From contig CAVZQP010000004.1 in NCBI GenBank assembly GCA_963777485.1, forward strand, positions 248,001 through 312,000: DNA of 64,000 bases. Direction: 5' to 3'. The stretch comes from Bog-473 sp963777485. GTDB taxonomy: Bacteria > Actinomycetota > Acidimicrobiia > Acidimicrobiales > RAAP-2. Below the pieces are notes generated by a model. It was given only the letters and a program-made list of their open reading frames with translations, did not search any database and was not told where the DNA came from. Within the stretch, counting starts at the first letter, position 1. Each line of letters opens with the position of its first letter. Shown here in pieces: positions 41,576-49,926 of this stretch. The translations under genes and the position numbers were made by a program.

Positions 41576-42637
41576 TCAGCTGTTGCCGGTGAGGGTGGTG
41601 GTGCCAGTGGCGGTGTTGCCGGTGGTGCCGGTGTCGCCGGTCGGGGTGTCGCCGGCTGGGAGGCTTCCCACGGTCGTCGTATTGGTGATGGGCTGGCGGA
41701 ATACCAGCGTTCGTACGAAGAAGTCGGCGACGGCTCGGGTGATGCCCGCCTCGGCGGGTTGCTCGCCAGGGTTGTCGAACTCGTGGCCGCCACCCTTGAC
41801 GATCAGGAGCTGGTGGGGCACGCCGTTGCCTCCGAGATCCCAGGACAATTCATTCGATTGTTGGGGGTAAACGATCTCGTCGTCGGTCGAGTGCAACAGG
41901 AGAAACGGTGGGTCGCCGGGTGCGACGTAGGTCACGGGGCTGGCGGCGCGGAGGTCTGTACCCAACTGATTGTGCGGGACATGGCCGAGCAGATCGACGA
42001 AGCTTTTGGCCACGAGATGGCTGTCGCCCTGGTTGCCCAGGGTGAGCAGATCGCTCGGACCGGCCATGTCCACGACGGCCTCGACCTTGCTGGACTCGTC
42101 GGGGTAAGCGCCGACGTCCCACCCCTCTCTGGGGCCGGCAGTGCCGAGTAGCGCCACCAGGTGGCCCCCGGCACTCTGTCCCCACGCTCCAATTGCGTTG
42201 GGGTCGATGTTCAGGTGAGTGGCGTTGGCGCGTAGATAGCGGATGGCGCATTTGACGTCGACGATCTGGTCGGGCCAGTGCGCCTTTGGGCCGAGCCGAT
42301 AGTCGACGCTGACGACGACAAGGCCCTGTGCGGCCAGGTCCGGGCCGATGGTGTTGATGAGGAATCCGCCGGTGTCGTAGTTGCCGGAGACCCAGGAGCC
42401 TCCGTGGACGTAGACCGCAGCCGGGGCGGGGCCGTGCAGGGTGGTCGGCTCCGTAATACGAGCCCGTTCGCCGCTGCAGTAGGTCACGGTGGCGTGTTGG
42501 CCGGCGCTGAGCTTGGGTGCGGGCGTCGAACCGGACGGGGTGGCCTTGGGCGGGGAGGGGCTGGCACCGGCCGAGCAGCTCGTCAGGGCCGTGAATGCGA
42601 GCGCGCAGACAAAGCTGGCGGCCAGGGGTCTGCGCAT
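41576..42637 (-). CDS. Lipoprotein alpha/beta-hydrolase (esterase/lipase)
   Basis: The 353-residue precursor starts at ATG 42637 (MRRPLAASFVCALAFTALTS) with a lipobox ending at Cys (ALTSC), so it is probably membrane-anchored outside the cell. The hydrolase core has the HGGSWVSGNYDTGGF oxyanion motif, GAWGQSAGGHLVALLG (nucleophile Ser), an Asp in LLLHSTDDEIVYPQ and His in VKGGGHEFDN. It resembles hormone-sensitive-lipase/BD-FAE type carboxylesterases. The C-terminal 40 residues are Thr/Gly-rich. It is divergent from the thiolase operon. Confidence 0.88.
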   Translation of the reverse strand: MRRPLAASFVCALAFTALTSCSAGASPSPPKATPSGSTPAPKLSAGQHATVTYCSGERARITEPTTLHGPAPAAVYVHGGSWVSGNYDTGGFLINTIGPDLAAQGLVVVSVDYRLGPKAHWPDQIVDVKCAIRYLRANATHLNIDPNAIGAWGQSAGGHLVALLGTAGPREGWDVGAYPDESSKVEAVVDMAGPSDLLTLGNQGDSHLVAKSFVDLLGHVPHNQLGTDLRAASPVTYVAPGDPPFLLLHSTDDEIVYPQQSNELSWDLGGNGVPHQLLIVKGGGHEFDNPGEQPAEAGITRAVADFFVRTLVFRQPITNTTTVGSLPAGDTPTGDTGTTGNTATGTTTLTGNS

Positions 42638-42692
42638 GGCTCTCAATGTTGGCCGAACCCGGGGAGAATCTGGCTACACCCCTCGTCTGGCA

Positions 42693-42719
42693 CCAAATCT
42701 GATTCGGCGTCAGAATTGG
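42693..42719. promoter_or_regulatory. Imperfect palindrome upstream of the thiolase operon
   Basis: CCAAATCTGA and TCAGAATTGG flank a seven-base centre, with one mismatch between arms. The core at 42700-42712 (TGATT-CGG-CGTCA) is a two-mismatch relative of the TGACG-N3-CGTCA sites. It lies 15 bases before the thiolase start, in the divergent region with the esterase. Confidence 0.5.
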
Positions 42720-42726
42720 GCCCACC

Positions 42727-43905
42727 ATGCCCTCCGCCGTGATCGTCGACGCCGTGCGCACCCCGGTCGGCCGCCGGGGCGGGCGCCTTTCCGGGTGGCA
42801 CGCCACCGATCTGGCCGCCCAACCGCTGGCCGCCCTGTTGAAGCGCAACGACCTGGATCCGTCGCTCGTCGAGGATGTGGTCATGGGCTGCACCATGACG
42901 GTCGGCGAGCAAGCAATGAATATCGCCCGCAACGCGGCGCTGGCCGCGGGATTCCCCGAGTCGGTCCCGGGCACAACCGTCGATCGTCAGTGCGGCTCCG
43001 CCCAACAGGCGATCCACTTCGCCGCGCAGGCCGTCATGGCTGGCGCGATGGACGTGGCGATCGGCGCGGGAGTGGAATCGATGAGCCGGGTACCGATCGG
43101 TTCGACGACGGATCCAGGACCGGGAGAGGCTTACGGCCCGTTGTACCTGGAGCGCTTCGAGCTCATCCATCAGGGCGAGTGCGCAGAGGAGATCGCCCGG
43201 CGTTGGAAGGTGTCACGCGACGAGATGGACGCGCTGGCGCTGCAATCGCACCAACGGGCGGCCTCGGCGACCGACGAGGGTCGCTTTGCAAACGAGATCG
43301 TGCCGCTCGAGGCGAGGGTGCATCCCGACGTGCCGGGGGCGGCTGAGGTGAGTGGGTTGCTGTCGGCCGACGAGGGTGTGCGGCGGGACACGTCGCTCGA
43401 GAAGCTGGCGGCGCTGAAGGGAGCCTTCTCCGAGACAGGCACGGTCACGGCGGGGACGTCATCGCAGATATCGGACGGGGCGGCGGCGGTGTTGATCATG
43501 AGCGAGGAACGGGCGACTTCTTTGGGCCTCAGGCCCCGGGCCCGCTTTCACACCTTTGCCGTCGCTGCCAACGACCCGCAGATCATGCTGACAGCGCCCA
43601 TCCCGGCGACCGAGCTGGTCTTGAGCAAGGCGAAGCTGAAGCTCGCCGAGATCGACCTGGTGGAGATCAACGAAGCGTTCGCGTCGGTCGTGCTGGCGTG
43701 GGAGCGCGAGTACCACCCAGATATGTCGAAGGTCAACGTCAACGGCGGCGCGATCGCGATCGGACATCCGACCGGCTGCTCGGGAGCCCGGCTCATGGCC
43801 ACGCTGTTGAACGAGCTCGAGCGGACGGGCGGGCGTTACGGGCTGCAGACGATGTGCGAGGGCGGCGGGCAGGCCAACGCGACGATCATCGAGCGGCTCG
43901 GTTGA
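42727..43905 (+). CDS. fadA6: Thiolase, FadA6-like
   Basis: Thiolases cleave 3-oxoacyl-CoA with CoA. The 392-residue protein opens AVIVDAVRTPVGRRGGRLSG, has the acylated Cys in TVDRQCGSAQQAIHFAAQAV, the His in NGGAIAIGHPTGCSGARLMA and the second Cys in GLQTMCEGGGQANATIIERL. Several segments, including PGTTVDRQCGS and TASQISDG-like TSSQISDGAAAVL, are very close to mycobacterial FadA6, the last thiolase in HIP (steroid C/D ring) degradation. The neighbouring ipd operon supports this. Paralogue choice is from memory. Confidence 0.85.
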   Translation: MPSAVIVDAVRTPVGRRGGRLSGWHATDLAAQPLAALLKRNDLDPSLVEDVVMGCTMTVGEQAMNIARNAALAAGFPESVPGTTVDRQCGSAQQAIHFAAQAVMAGAMDVAIGAGVESMSRVPIGSTTDPGPGEAYGPLYLERFELIHQGECAEEIARRWKVSRDEMDALALQSHQRAASATDEGRFANEIVPLEARVHPDVPGAAEVSGLLSADEGVRRDTSLEKLAALKGAFSETGTVTAGTSSQISDGAAAVLIMSEERATSLGLRPRARFHTFAVAANDPQIMLTAPIPATELVLSKAKLKLAEIDLVEINEAFASVVLAWEREYHPDMSKVNVNGGAIAIGHPTGCSGARLMATLLNELERTGGRYGLQTMCEGGGQANATIIERLG

Positions 43906-44366
43906 TGGCGGGCACTCGCATGCCCGCCGTAGAGGGTTGGTTCACGACCGGCGAGGACGGCCGATCCCCAGCGCTGCTCGGATCCCGCTGTGAGGGATGC
44001 GGCACGTTCGCCTTTCCTGCCGAGACGCGCTACTGCGGGAACCCCGACTGTTCGTCGACGTCGTTCGAGTCGGTCGAGCTGTCGCGGCGGGGCCGGATCT
44101 GGTCGTACACCGACGCCCGGTACCAGCCTCCGCCGCCCTATGTGGCGGCCGACCCCTACGTCCCCTTCTGCCTGGCCGCCGTGGAGCTGGCGGACGAGAA
44201 ACTCGTGGTCATGGGCCAGGTCGTGCCGGGGGTCACGGTCGACGACCTATCAGTGGGCGACGAGGTCGAGTTGGTGATCGACACCCTGTACTCGGAGGAC
44301 GGCTGCGACTACCTCGTCTGGAAGTGGGACCCGGTCGTCGGCGTCCCGGCGGGCGGGAACGGCTGA
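43905..44366 (+). CDS. DUF35 zinc-ribbon/OB-fold protein
   Basis: The 153-residue protein starts at ATG 43905, sharing one base with the thiolase stop (TGATG). It has the DUF35 layout: a rubredoxin-like zinc ribbon (RCEGCGTFAFPAETRYCGNP and DC) followed by an OB-fold (RRGRIWSYTDARYQPPPPYV, AAVELADEKLVVMGQVVPGV). DUF35 proteins partner thiolase-like enzymes and help bind acyl-CoA, as in ChsH2 with Ltp2. The partner is most likely the next gene. Confidence 0.88.
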   Translation: MAGTRMPAVEGWFTTGEDGRSPALLGSRCEGCGTFAFPAETRYCGNPDCSSTSFESVELSRRGRIWSYTDARYQPPPPYVAADPYVPFCLAAVELADEKLVVMGQVVPGVTVDDLSVGDEVELVIDTLYSEDGCDYLVWKWDPVVGVPAGGNG

Positions 44367-44369
44367 GCC

Positions 44370-45587
44370 ATGGCCGACGACAAGCGAGTGGCGGTCCTGG
44401 GCGCCGGGATGCACGAGTGGGGCAAGTGGGGCCGGCCCTTCGTGGAATACGGGTTGGCGGCGGCACGTGACGCTCTTAACGACGCAGGTCTGACCTGGCG
44501 TGACATGCAGTTCGTGTCGGGGGCCGACACCATCCGCAACGGCTATCCGGGCTTCGTCTCCGGCGCCACCTTCGCCCAGGCGCTCGGGTGGACCGGAGCA
44601 CGGGTGTCGAGCGTCTACGCCGCGTGTGCCTCCGGCGCCGTGGCCATCGCCAACGCGCGGGCGCAGATCCTCGCTGGACTGTGCGACGTCGCGTTGGTGG
44701 TCGGCGCGGACACGACCCCGAAGGGTTTCTTCGCCCCGGTGGGAGGCGAACGTAAAGACGATCCCGACTGGCTTCGCTTCCATCTCATGGGCGCGACGAA
44801 TCCCACCTACTTCGCGTTGTACGCGCGGCGGCGGATGGATCGGTTCGGTGCCACAGAGGAGGACTTCGCTCAGGTGAAGGTGAAGAACGCGCGGCACGGG
44901 CTCGCGAACCCGTACGCGCGCTATCGCAAGGAAGTCACGGTCGACGAGGTGCTCGCCTCGCCGATGGTGGCCGATCCGCTCCGTCTTCTCGAGATCTGCG
45001 CGACCTCCGACGGTGGGGCAGCGCTCGTGCTCTCGAGCATGGACTTCGCCCGCCGTCACTCGGGGGGAGCGGCACCCCTCGTCACCATCGACGCCGTGTC
45101 GACGGTCACACCGTCGTTCCCCAACACCGTGATCGAGATGCCGAACTTCGCGACGGACTCGGCAGCGGCGATGGCGGCGTTGTCGGGCGATGCGGCCGCC
45201 AGCGGGTTTCGGCCGTCGATCGCTTCTGCTGCATACGCCGAAGCGGGGATCGGGCCGGAGGAGGTCAATCTCGCCGAGGTCTACGACCTCTCGTCGGCGC
45301 TCGAGCTCGACTGGTACGAGGACATCGGATTGTGCGGCGAGGGCGAGGCCGAAAAGTTGTTGCGTGACGGCGTTACGTCCCTTGGCGGTCGTGTCCCGGT
45401 TAACCCCTCCGGCGGCCTCTCCTGCTTCGGTGAGGCGATCCCCGCCCAGGCGATCGCGCAGGTCTGCGAGTGCGTCTGGCAGCTGCGGGGTGACGCCAAC
45501 GGGCACCAAGTGGAGGGTGCCCGGGTGGCGGTGACGGCGAACCAGGGCCTCTTCGGCCATGGATCGTCCGTACTCCTCCGTCGCTAA
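44370..45587 (+). CDS. SCP-x/lipid-transfer-type thiolase-like enzyme
   Basis: The 405-residue protein has the thiolase fold with VSSVYAACASGAVAIANARA (nucleophile-position Cys), EVNLAEVYDLSSALELDWYE and VNPSGGLSCFGEAIPAQAIA, where the usual GHP motif is altered (FGEAIP). This resembles the Ltp proteins of steroid catabolism, some of which are retro-aldolases rather than thiolases and need a DUF35 partner. The partner gene ends three bases upstream. A retro-aldol or thiolytic step in ring or side-chain degradation is likely; the exact reaction is unknown. Confidence 0.85.
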   Translation: MADDKRVAVLGAGMHEWGKWGRPFVEYGLAAARDALNDAGLTWRDMQFVSGADTIRNGYPGFVSGATFAQALGWTGARVSSVYAACASGAVAIANARAQILAGLCDVALVVGADTTPKGFFAPVGGERKDDPDWLRFHLMGATNPTYFALYARRRMDRFGATEEDFAQVKVKNARHGLANPYARYRKEVTVDEVLASPMVADPLRLLEICATSDGGAALVLSSMDFARRHSGGAAPLVTIDAVSTVTPSFPNTVIEMPNFATDSAAAMAALSGDAAASGFRPSIASAAYAEAGIGPEEVNLAEVYDLSSALELDWYEDIGLCGEGEAEKLLRDGVTSLGGRVPVNPSGGLSCFGEAIPAQAIAQVCECVWQLRGDANGHQVEGARVAVTANQGLFGHGSSVLLRR

Positions 45588-45702
45588 AACCCTGGTAGCC
45601 GCATTATTTGTGATTCCCGTGAGGGGTTCTTGCACGCCGTGTGTGATCCCTGCCCTTTCGGGTATGAGCACGAATGACGTCAAACGAGTGCAGTGCCTTG
45701 CT

Positions 45703-45708
45703 TAGGCT
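45703..45708 (+). promoter_or_regulatory. Likely -10 box TAGGCT of the helix-turn-helix gene
   Basis: The context TTGCTTAGGCTGG closely matches TTGATTAGGCTGG before mftA. The -35 region is weak. The predicted leader is about 80 bases and ends in GGAGG (45781-45785), ten bases before ATG 45796. The 208-base gap also holds a TGACGTCA palindrome near 45675-45682. Confidence 0.4.
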
Positions 45709-45795
45709 GGCGGGTACGCGTGAGTCGTCTATTTGTGCGTTGGCAAGGAACGACGCAACGAACAGAACGACGCTGCGATTGGAGGAACCAAATAC

Positions 45796-46260
45796 ATGTT
45801 GGCCACTGAGGTTTCTAGGTTGCGCCAAGATGAGCAGCAGCAAGGAGCAAAGAACCGAATGCCGGACCAGATTGACCATGGGAACGGGACGGGATCCGAC
45901 GACGTCCTGCAGGCCCTCGGCGAACTGGAGTCAGTCCTCAGGGAGAACGCCGAGAGCGAGCGCCTCTTGGCCAAGCGGATCGCCGACGTCCGACTTGCCC
46001 GGGAAAATGGGCGGGAATGGAAGGCGATCTTGGGCGACGAGGACGAGCCGGGCACGGTGCAGCTGGTGAGCACCATCTTGCGGCGGCAGTCCGAGGCAAG
46101 TGGCTTTTTGCGTCGCTCCCTCGTCGTCGCCCTGCGGGCAGAGGGCCAAAGCATCCCGAGCATCGCGCACCTCTTCGGTGTGACGCATCAGCGGGTGTCG
46201 AACTTGTTGCGGCGCGTCGCCCAGGGCAACGCAGCCGCCGCCGATTCGAACTCGGACTAA
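45796..46260 (+). CDS. Small helix-turn-helix DNA-binding protein
   Basis: The 154-residue protein is charged and helical, with a coiled-coil-like middle (LQALGELESVLRENAESERL). A C-terminal helix-turn-helix (GQSIPSIAHLFGVTHQRVSN, then LLRRV) resembles sigma-factor region 4 or MarR/GerE-type recognition helices. It is probably a transcriptional regulator; family not assigned. ATG 45796 follows GGAGG; ATG 45859 is a possible shorter start. It ends against convergent ipdC with a four-base overlap and sits between two steroid-type operons, so it is a candidate local regulator. Confidence 0.7.
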   Translation: MLATEVSRLRQDEQQQGAKNRMPDQIDHGNGTGSDDVLQALGELESVLRENAESERLLAKRIADVRLARENGREWKAILGDEDEPGTVQLVSTILRRQSEASGFLRRSLVVALRAEGQSIPSIAHLFGVTHQRVSNLLRRVAQGNAAAADSNSD

Positions 46261-47261
46261 CTCGTCCAGCCGCGCAACAGCGCGTCGGCGTCGGCCATGA
46301 TGCCGTTGACGATCTCCGCCACGGTGGGGAGAGAGTTCAGTACGCCGACGACCTGACCTGTGGGGAGGACGCCGACGTCGGTACGGCCCTCGACGAGCGC
46401 CGCCTTCGTCATGATGGGCGCGTTGGCCGCCATGACGACCTGGGCCCACGTGAGTTCGTTGCCCGCCTTCATGGCGCGCCCTTCGCGGAGCAGCGAGCGC
46501 AGTGTCGCGCCAGTGTCTTTGCGGAACTGTTGGGCGCTGCGCATGGCACGCGGGAGCGCGCGGAGCCACGACTGTGATTCGAGGTGGTCGACCAGGTCGG
46601 TACGCACCACGCGCTGTGGCGCACCGTCGACCTTGGTTGTGACCACGGTGCCCGTGACGGGCGTCTCCAAGTAGAGGCCTTTCACCGCCTCGGGCACCCT
46701 GCTCTCGGCCGACAGAAGGAAACGGGTGCCCATCGCCACGCCGGACGCGCCGTAGGCCAGGGCGGCGACGAGGCCGCGCCCGCTGAAGAAGCCGCCTGCG
46801 CCGAGCACCAGGACCCGGTCGGCTACGGCGTCGACGACCTGGGGTAACAGAAGCGTCGTGGGCACGGTGCCGGTGTGTCCTCCCCCCTCGGCGCCCTGAG
46901 CGATGACGGCGTCGACGCCCCATTCCGCCACCTTCTCAGCGTGGCGGCGGGCGCCGACCGTGGGCATGACGAAGAGGCCGGCTTCCTTGCAGCGAGCCAC
47001 GAGGTCCGGGTTGGGGGCCTGAGCGAAGCTGGCGACGCGTGCGCCCGTCTCGATCATCAGTTCGATCCGGTCGGTCACGTCGTCCACGTCGGTGCGCAGG
47101 TTGACGCCGAAAGGAGCCGAGGTGCGGCTTCGCACCTCGGCGATCGCAGCGGCGAGCTGTTCCAAGGTCATGGTGGCCGAGGCAAGGACGCCCAGCCCGC
47201 CGGCTTCGCAGGTGGCGGCGACGAGCCGGGGCCCGGCCACCCAGCCCATGCCGGTCTGCAC
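46257..47261 (-). CDS. ipdC: Nitronate-monooxygenase-like flavoprotein, IpdC-like
   Basis: This NPD-type FMN TIM-barrel protein has VQTGMGWVAGPRLVAATCEA, GGLGVLASATMTLEQLAAAI, DAVIAQGAEGGGHTGTVPTT and LAYGASGVAMGTRFLLSAES. It is the last gene after echA20-ipdA-ipdB, matching the order Rv3550-Rv3553 in Mycobacterium tuberculosis, where IpdC acts as a flavin reductase in HIP degradation. GTG 47261 gives 334 residues. Homology clearly continues upstream in frame (LHTPFCERVGIRYPL), where the only start-like codon is CTG at 47318, so the true start is unresolved. Confidence 0.85.
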   Translation of the reverse strand: MQTGMGWVAGPRLVAATCEAGGLGVLASATMTLEQLAAAIAEVRSRTSAPFGVNLRTDVDDVTDRIELMIETGARVASFAQAPNPDLVARCKEAGLFVMPTVGARRHAEKVAEWGVDAVIAQGAEGGGHTGTVPTTLLLPQVVDAVADRVLVLGAGGFFSGRGLVAALAYGASGVAMGTRFLLSAESRVPEAVKGLYLETPVTGTVVTTKVDGAPQRVVRTDLVDHLESQSWLRALPRAMRSAQQFRKDTGATLRSLLREGRAMKAGNELTWAQVVMAANAPIMTKAALVEGRTDVGVLPTGQVVGVLNSLPTVAEIVNGIMADADALLRGWTS

Positions 47262-47335
47262 GAGCGGGTACCGGATCCCGACCCGCTCACAGAACGGAGT
47301 GTGGAGCGCAGGGTGCAGCGACGCGCCCGGGCCGG

Positions 47336-48121
47336 TCAGGTCCGCACCTCTCGGTCGCGCAGCGAGCCGGGGTCGAGGACGACACGGATGACGTCCATCT
47401 CCTCGGGGCTCGGCAGGCGCGTCTCGACGACGTCGTTACCGATGGTGAGCTCGAATCCGGTTGCCGCGACGATTTCCTCGACCCGCACGCCGGGGTGGTA
47501 CGAGCGCAGCCGCATGGTGCGGTCGGACGTCTCGAAATCGAACACGCCGAGATTGGACACGACCCGGCGGACGTCGTGGAAACGCCGGGCGCCTTCTCCG
47601 GCGGCCGCGGCCCGGCCATACCCGACCCCGCAGACGACATCGACGTGCTCGACGAAGGTGCGCGGGCTGTGGTCGGGCACCCAGTAGCTGGTGGGGTGAT
47701 TGACCGAATTTCCCGGTGCACCGCGCACGCCGACGAGCTGGACTTTGGGATGGTCGTGGGGCCCGACGGCGGAGATGTTCTGGTTGCCCGTGCGGTCGAT
47801 CTGGCTCGCCATCATCATGATGTGGCGCCGGCCGGACCAGACCACGTCGAACACGCTGCGGTAAGGCATAGCGGCCTCCCGTACGAGCTCGGCCGGACGA
47901 GTGGCGATCGGGGGCGCTCCGACCATGAGCGCAGCCTCGCCGTCGGTGAGAACGAGGTCAGGTGCGAAGGTGAGCTTGGCCAGGCGGGCGCCGAGCGAGG
48001 GGATCGTTCCGAACGGGCTCGCCATCACTTCTCCGGCGTCGCGCCACGCGTCGGCACAGGCGATCACGCACGCTTCGGCGCGGGTGAAACCGGTGTCGGA
48101 CGGTGGGAGGGCGTCGCTCAT
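47336..48121 (-). CDS. ipdB: Steroid ring-C hydrolase beta subunit IpdB
   Basis: IpdA and IpdB form a CoA-transferase-fold enzyme that hydrolytically opens the last steroid ring (COCHEA-CoA). The 261-residue protein has TFAPDLVLTDGEAALMVGAP, GRRHIMMMASQIDRTGNQNI, RGAPGNSVNHPTSYWVP and FEHV-like VEHVDVVCGVGYGRAAAAGE. Colinearity with echA20, ipdA and ipdC supports the assignment. ATG 48121 overlaps the ipdA stop by four bases. Confidence 0.9.
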   Translation of the reverse strand: MSDALPPSDTGFTRAEACVIACADAWRDAGEVMASPFGTIPSLGARLAKLTFAPDLVLTDGEAALMVGAPPIATRPAELVREAAMPYRSVFDVVWSGRRHIMMMASQIDRTGNQNISAVGPHDHPKVQLVGVRGAPGNSVNHPTSYWVPDHSPRTFVEHVDVVCGVGYGRAAAAGEGARRFHDVRRVVSNLGVFDFETSDRTMRLRSYHPGVRVEEIVAATGFELTIGNDVVETRLPSPEEMDVIRVVLDPGSLRDREVRT

Positions 48122-49011
48122 TGGGCCTGACGCTCTTTCACCCGAGCCTGGTATTCGTCCTCTTGCACGAAGACGTAGCGGCCGGCGAAGGACTCCCATT
48201 CGGCGGGGTCGCCCGCGGCCGCCGCGTACTCCTTCTGGAACGCCTCGTCGCGGCCGTAGTCGGGAGGGTTGGCGGTGAAGTGCGCACCGCCGCGTGCCTC
48301 GGCCACACCGTCTGTGAGCATTCGATGGATCGTCACCGCCGAGAGCGGATGCGTCTCGTCGGCGAGCTCGCCGTTGGGCACGATCCGCTCGGTGGTGAGG
48401 AAGCGCCGCTCGGCGGCGCCGAGGAAGAGGTTGTCGAAGAACGGGTCCGGGCTCAGGATCTGCCCGTTCCCCGCGGTGTCGGCTCGGTTGACGTGGACGA
48501 TCGCGGCGTCGAGGTGCAGGGCCGGCATCGCGACCAGCTCGACCTCGGCGTCGGCCGGGTCGGCCAGGTACGGGCTCCCGACGCCGTAGGGCGAACGGAC
48601 GCGACGCAGGTCGGGGTTCACGGTGAGGACGTCGGAACCGAGACCCGCCCGGGTGGGTAGGAAGGGCACGCGCCAGTACGCGGCCTGGAGGCCGAGGAAG
48701 AACATGCCCTCGTCCACTTCCATGACCTCGACCTTGCCGTGCTGACGAGCGGCCCTCCAATGCGGGTCGAGGGCGATGGAGTCGAGGGTGACGAAGCCAC
48801 AGACGACTTTGCGCACCTTGCCGCTGGCACAGAGGAGGCCGACGTCGGGACCGCCGTAGGCGACGACGGTGAGGTCGGTGAGGTCGGACCGACAGATGGC
48901 GCGGACGACGGCCATCGGCTTGCGGCGCGAGCCCCAGCCCCCGATGCCGATCGTCATGCCCGATCGGAGCTCGCCGACGATGTCGCCGATGGTTGTGCGC
49001 TTGTCGCTCAC
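48118..49011 (-). CDS. ipdA: Steroid ring-C hydrolase alpha subunit IpdA
   Basis: The 297-residue CoA-transferase-fold protein has MTIGIGGWGSRRKPMAVVRA near the N-terminus, VAYGGPDVGLLCASGKVRKV, VEVMEVDEGMFFLGLQAAYW (with the conserved Glu region of IpdA) and AAIVHVNRADTAGNGQILSP. With IpdB it should hydrolyse a cyclic beta-diketone thioester instead of transferring CoA. The start is GTG 49011, overlapping the echA20 stop (GTGA). Confidence 0.9.
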   Translation of the reverse strand: MSDKRTTIGDIVGELRSGMTIGIGGWGSRRKPMAVVRAICRSDLTDLTVVAYGGPDVGLLCASGKVRKVVCGFVTLDSIALDPHWRAARQHGKVEVMEVDEGMFFLGLQAAYWRVPFLPTRAGLGSDVLTVNPDLRRVRSPYGVGSPYLADPADAEVELVAMPALHLDAAIVHVNRADTAGNGQILSPDPFFDNLFLGAAERRFLTTERIVPNGELADETHPLSAVTIHRMLTDGVAEARGGAHFTANPPDYGRDEAFQKEYAAAAGDPAEWESFAGRYVFVQEDEYQARVKERQAQ

Positions 49012-49766
49012 TTGGAGGTGTCGGCGTCGCGCTTCTCGACGAAGGCTGCCCGCTGCTCGTCGGCCACGCCGCGGACATGCAGCTCGTAGGTAAAGCCTTG
49101 CTCGAAGCGGTAGCTGCGTTTCACGTCGACCGGATCGATGCCGTTCAACGACTCCTTGGCGCGTCGGATGATGGTGGGGCTCTTGGTGGCGATGTCGGCG
49201 GCCAGCTCGAGTGCGGCCGCATGGAGGCGGTCCGGCGGCACCACGGCGGCCACCGACCCATAGGAGGCGAGCTCGGCGGCCGGAATCGGCTTCGCCGTGT
49301 AGACCATCCGGCGCATCACGTGCTGGGGCACCAGGCGGGCGAGGTGGGTGGCGGCGCCGAGAGCGCCACGGTCGACTTCGGGGAGGCCGAAGGTGGCGTC
49401 CTCCGAGGCGACGACGATGTCGGCGTTGCCGGCGAGGCCGATGCCGCCGCCGAGGCAGAAACCCTGGACGGCCGCGATGACCGGGACCTCGCAGTCGTAC
49501 ACGGCGGCGAAGGCGGCGTAGCAGCCGCGGTTGACACCGACGAGCGCCTCGTCGCCCTTGGCGTTGATCTCCTTGATGTCGACACCGGCGCAGAAGCCAC
49601 GGCCGGTTGCGCGGAGGACCACGACGCGGTTGGTGGGAACCTGGCCGGCCGCGGTGAGGGCGTCGGCAAGGGCGAACCAGCCGGCCACATCGAGGGCGTT
49701 GACCGGGGGGTGGTCGATTACGACCTCGGCTATCCCTTCGTGTTCCTGGACCACATCGATAGGCAT
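49008..49766 (-). CDS. echA20: Crotonase-fold ring hydrolase EchA20
   Basis: EchA20 opens ring D of the steroid nucleus in the HIP pathway. The 252-residue protein has ATGRGFCAGVDIKEINAKGD, VQGFCLGGGIGLAGNADIVV, SEDATFGLPEVDRGALGAAT and the C-terminal FEQGFTYELHVRGVADEQRA. It heads a four-gene coupled operon with ipdA, ipdB and ipdC. A TGACG-CGG-CGTCA palindrome lies 52 bases before ATG 49766. Confidence 0.88.
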   Translation of the reverse strand: MPIDVVQEHEGIAEVVIDHPPVNALDVAGWFALADALTAAGQVPTNRVVVLRATGRGFCAGVDIKEINAKGDEALVGVNRGCYAAFAAVYDCEVPVIAAVQGFCLGGGIGLAGNADIVVASEDATFGLPEVDRGALGAATHLARLVPQHVMRRMVYTAKPIPAAELASYGSVAAVVPPDRLHAAALELAADIATKSPTIIRRAKESLNGIDPVDVKRSYRFEQGFTYELHVRGVADEQRAAFVEKRDADTSK

Positions 49767-49817
49767 GGGCTGCCGGTCTCCTCGGTGTCCTCGGTCGGTG
49801 GTCGGGACGGCGGTTCC

Positions 49818-49830
49818 TGACGCGGCGTCA
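49818..49830. promoter_or_regulatory. Palindrome TGACG-CGG-CGTCA upstream of the ipd operon
   Basis: The 15-bp CTGACGC-G-GCGTCAG (49817-49831) is a perfect palindrome around one central base. It lies between the divergent echA20 and SDR starts and matches the sites at 24017 and 33785, so it may control the ipd operon and perhaps the SDR. Confidence 0.65.
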
Positions 49831-49913
49831 GAAGACCGCAGGGAACTTAGGCCAGCGCACTGGGCAGGGCCAACACGGTGCCCGGCCCCGGGTGGGAACG
49901 TGGCCCGCTGCCG

Positions 49914-49919
49914 TAGGGT
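49914..49919 (+). promoter_or_regulatory. -10 box TAGGGT of a leaderless promoter
   Basis: TAGGGT ends seven bases before GTG 49927, with no ribosome site, indicating a leaderless SDR transcript. Confidence 0.45.
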
Positions 49920-49926
49920 TAGCCGC

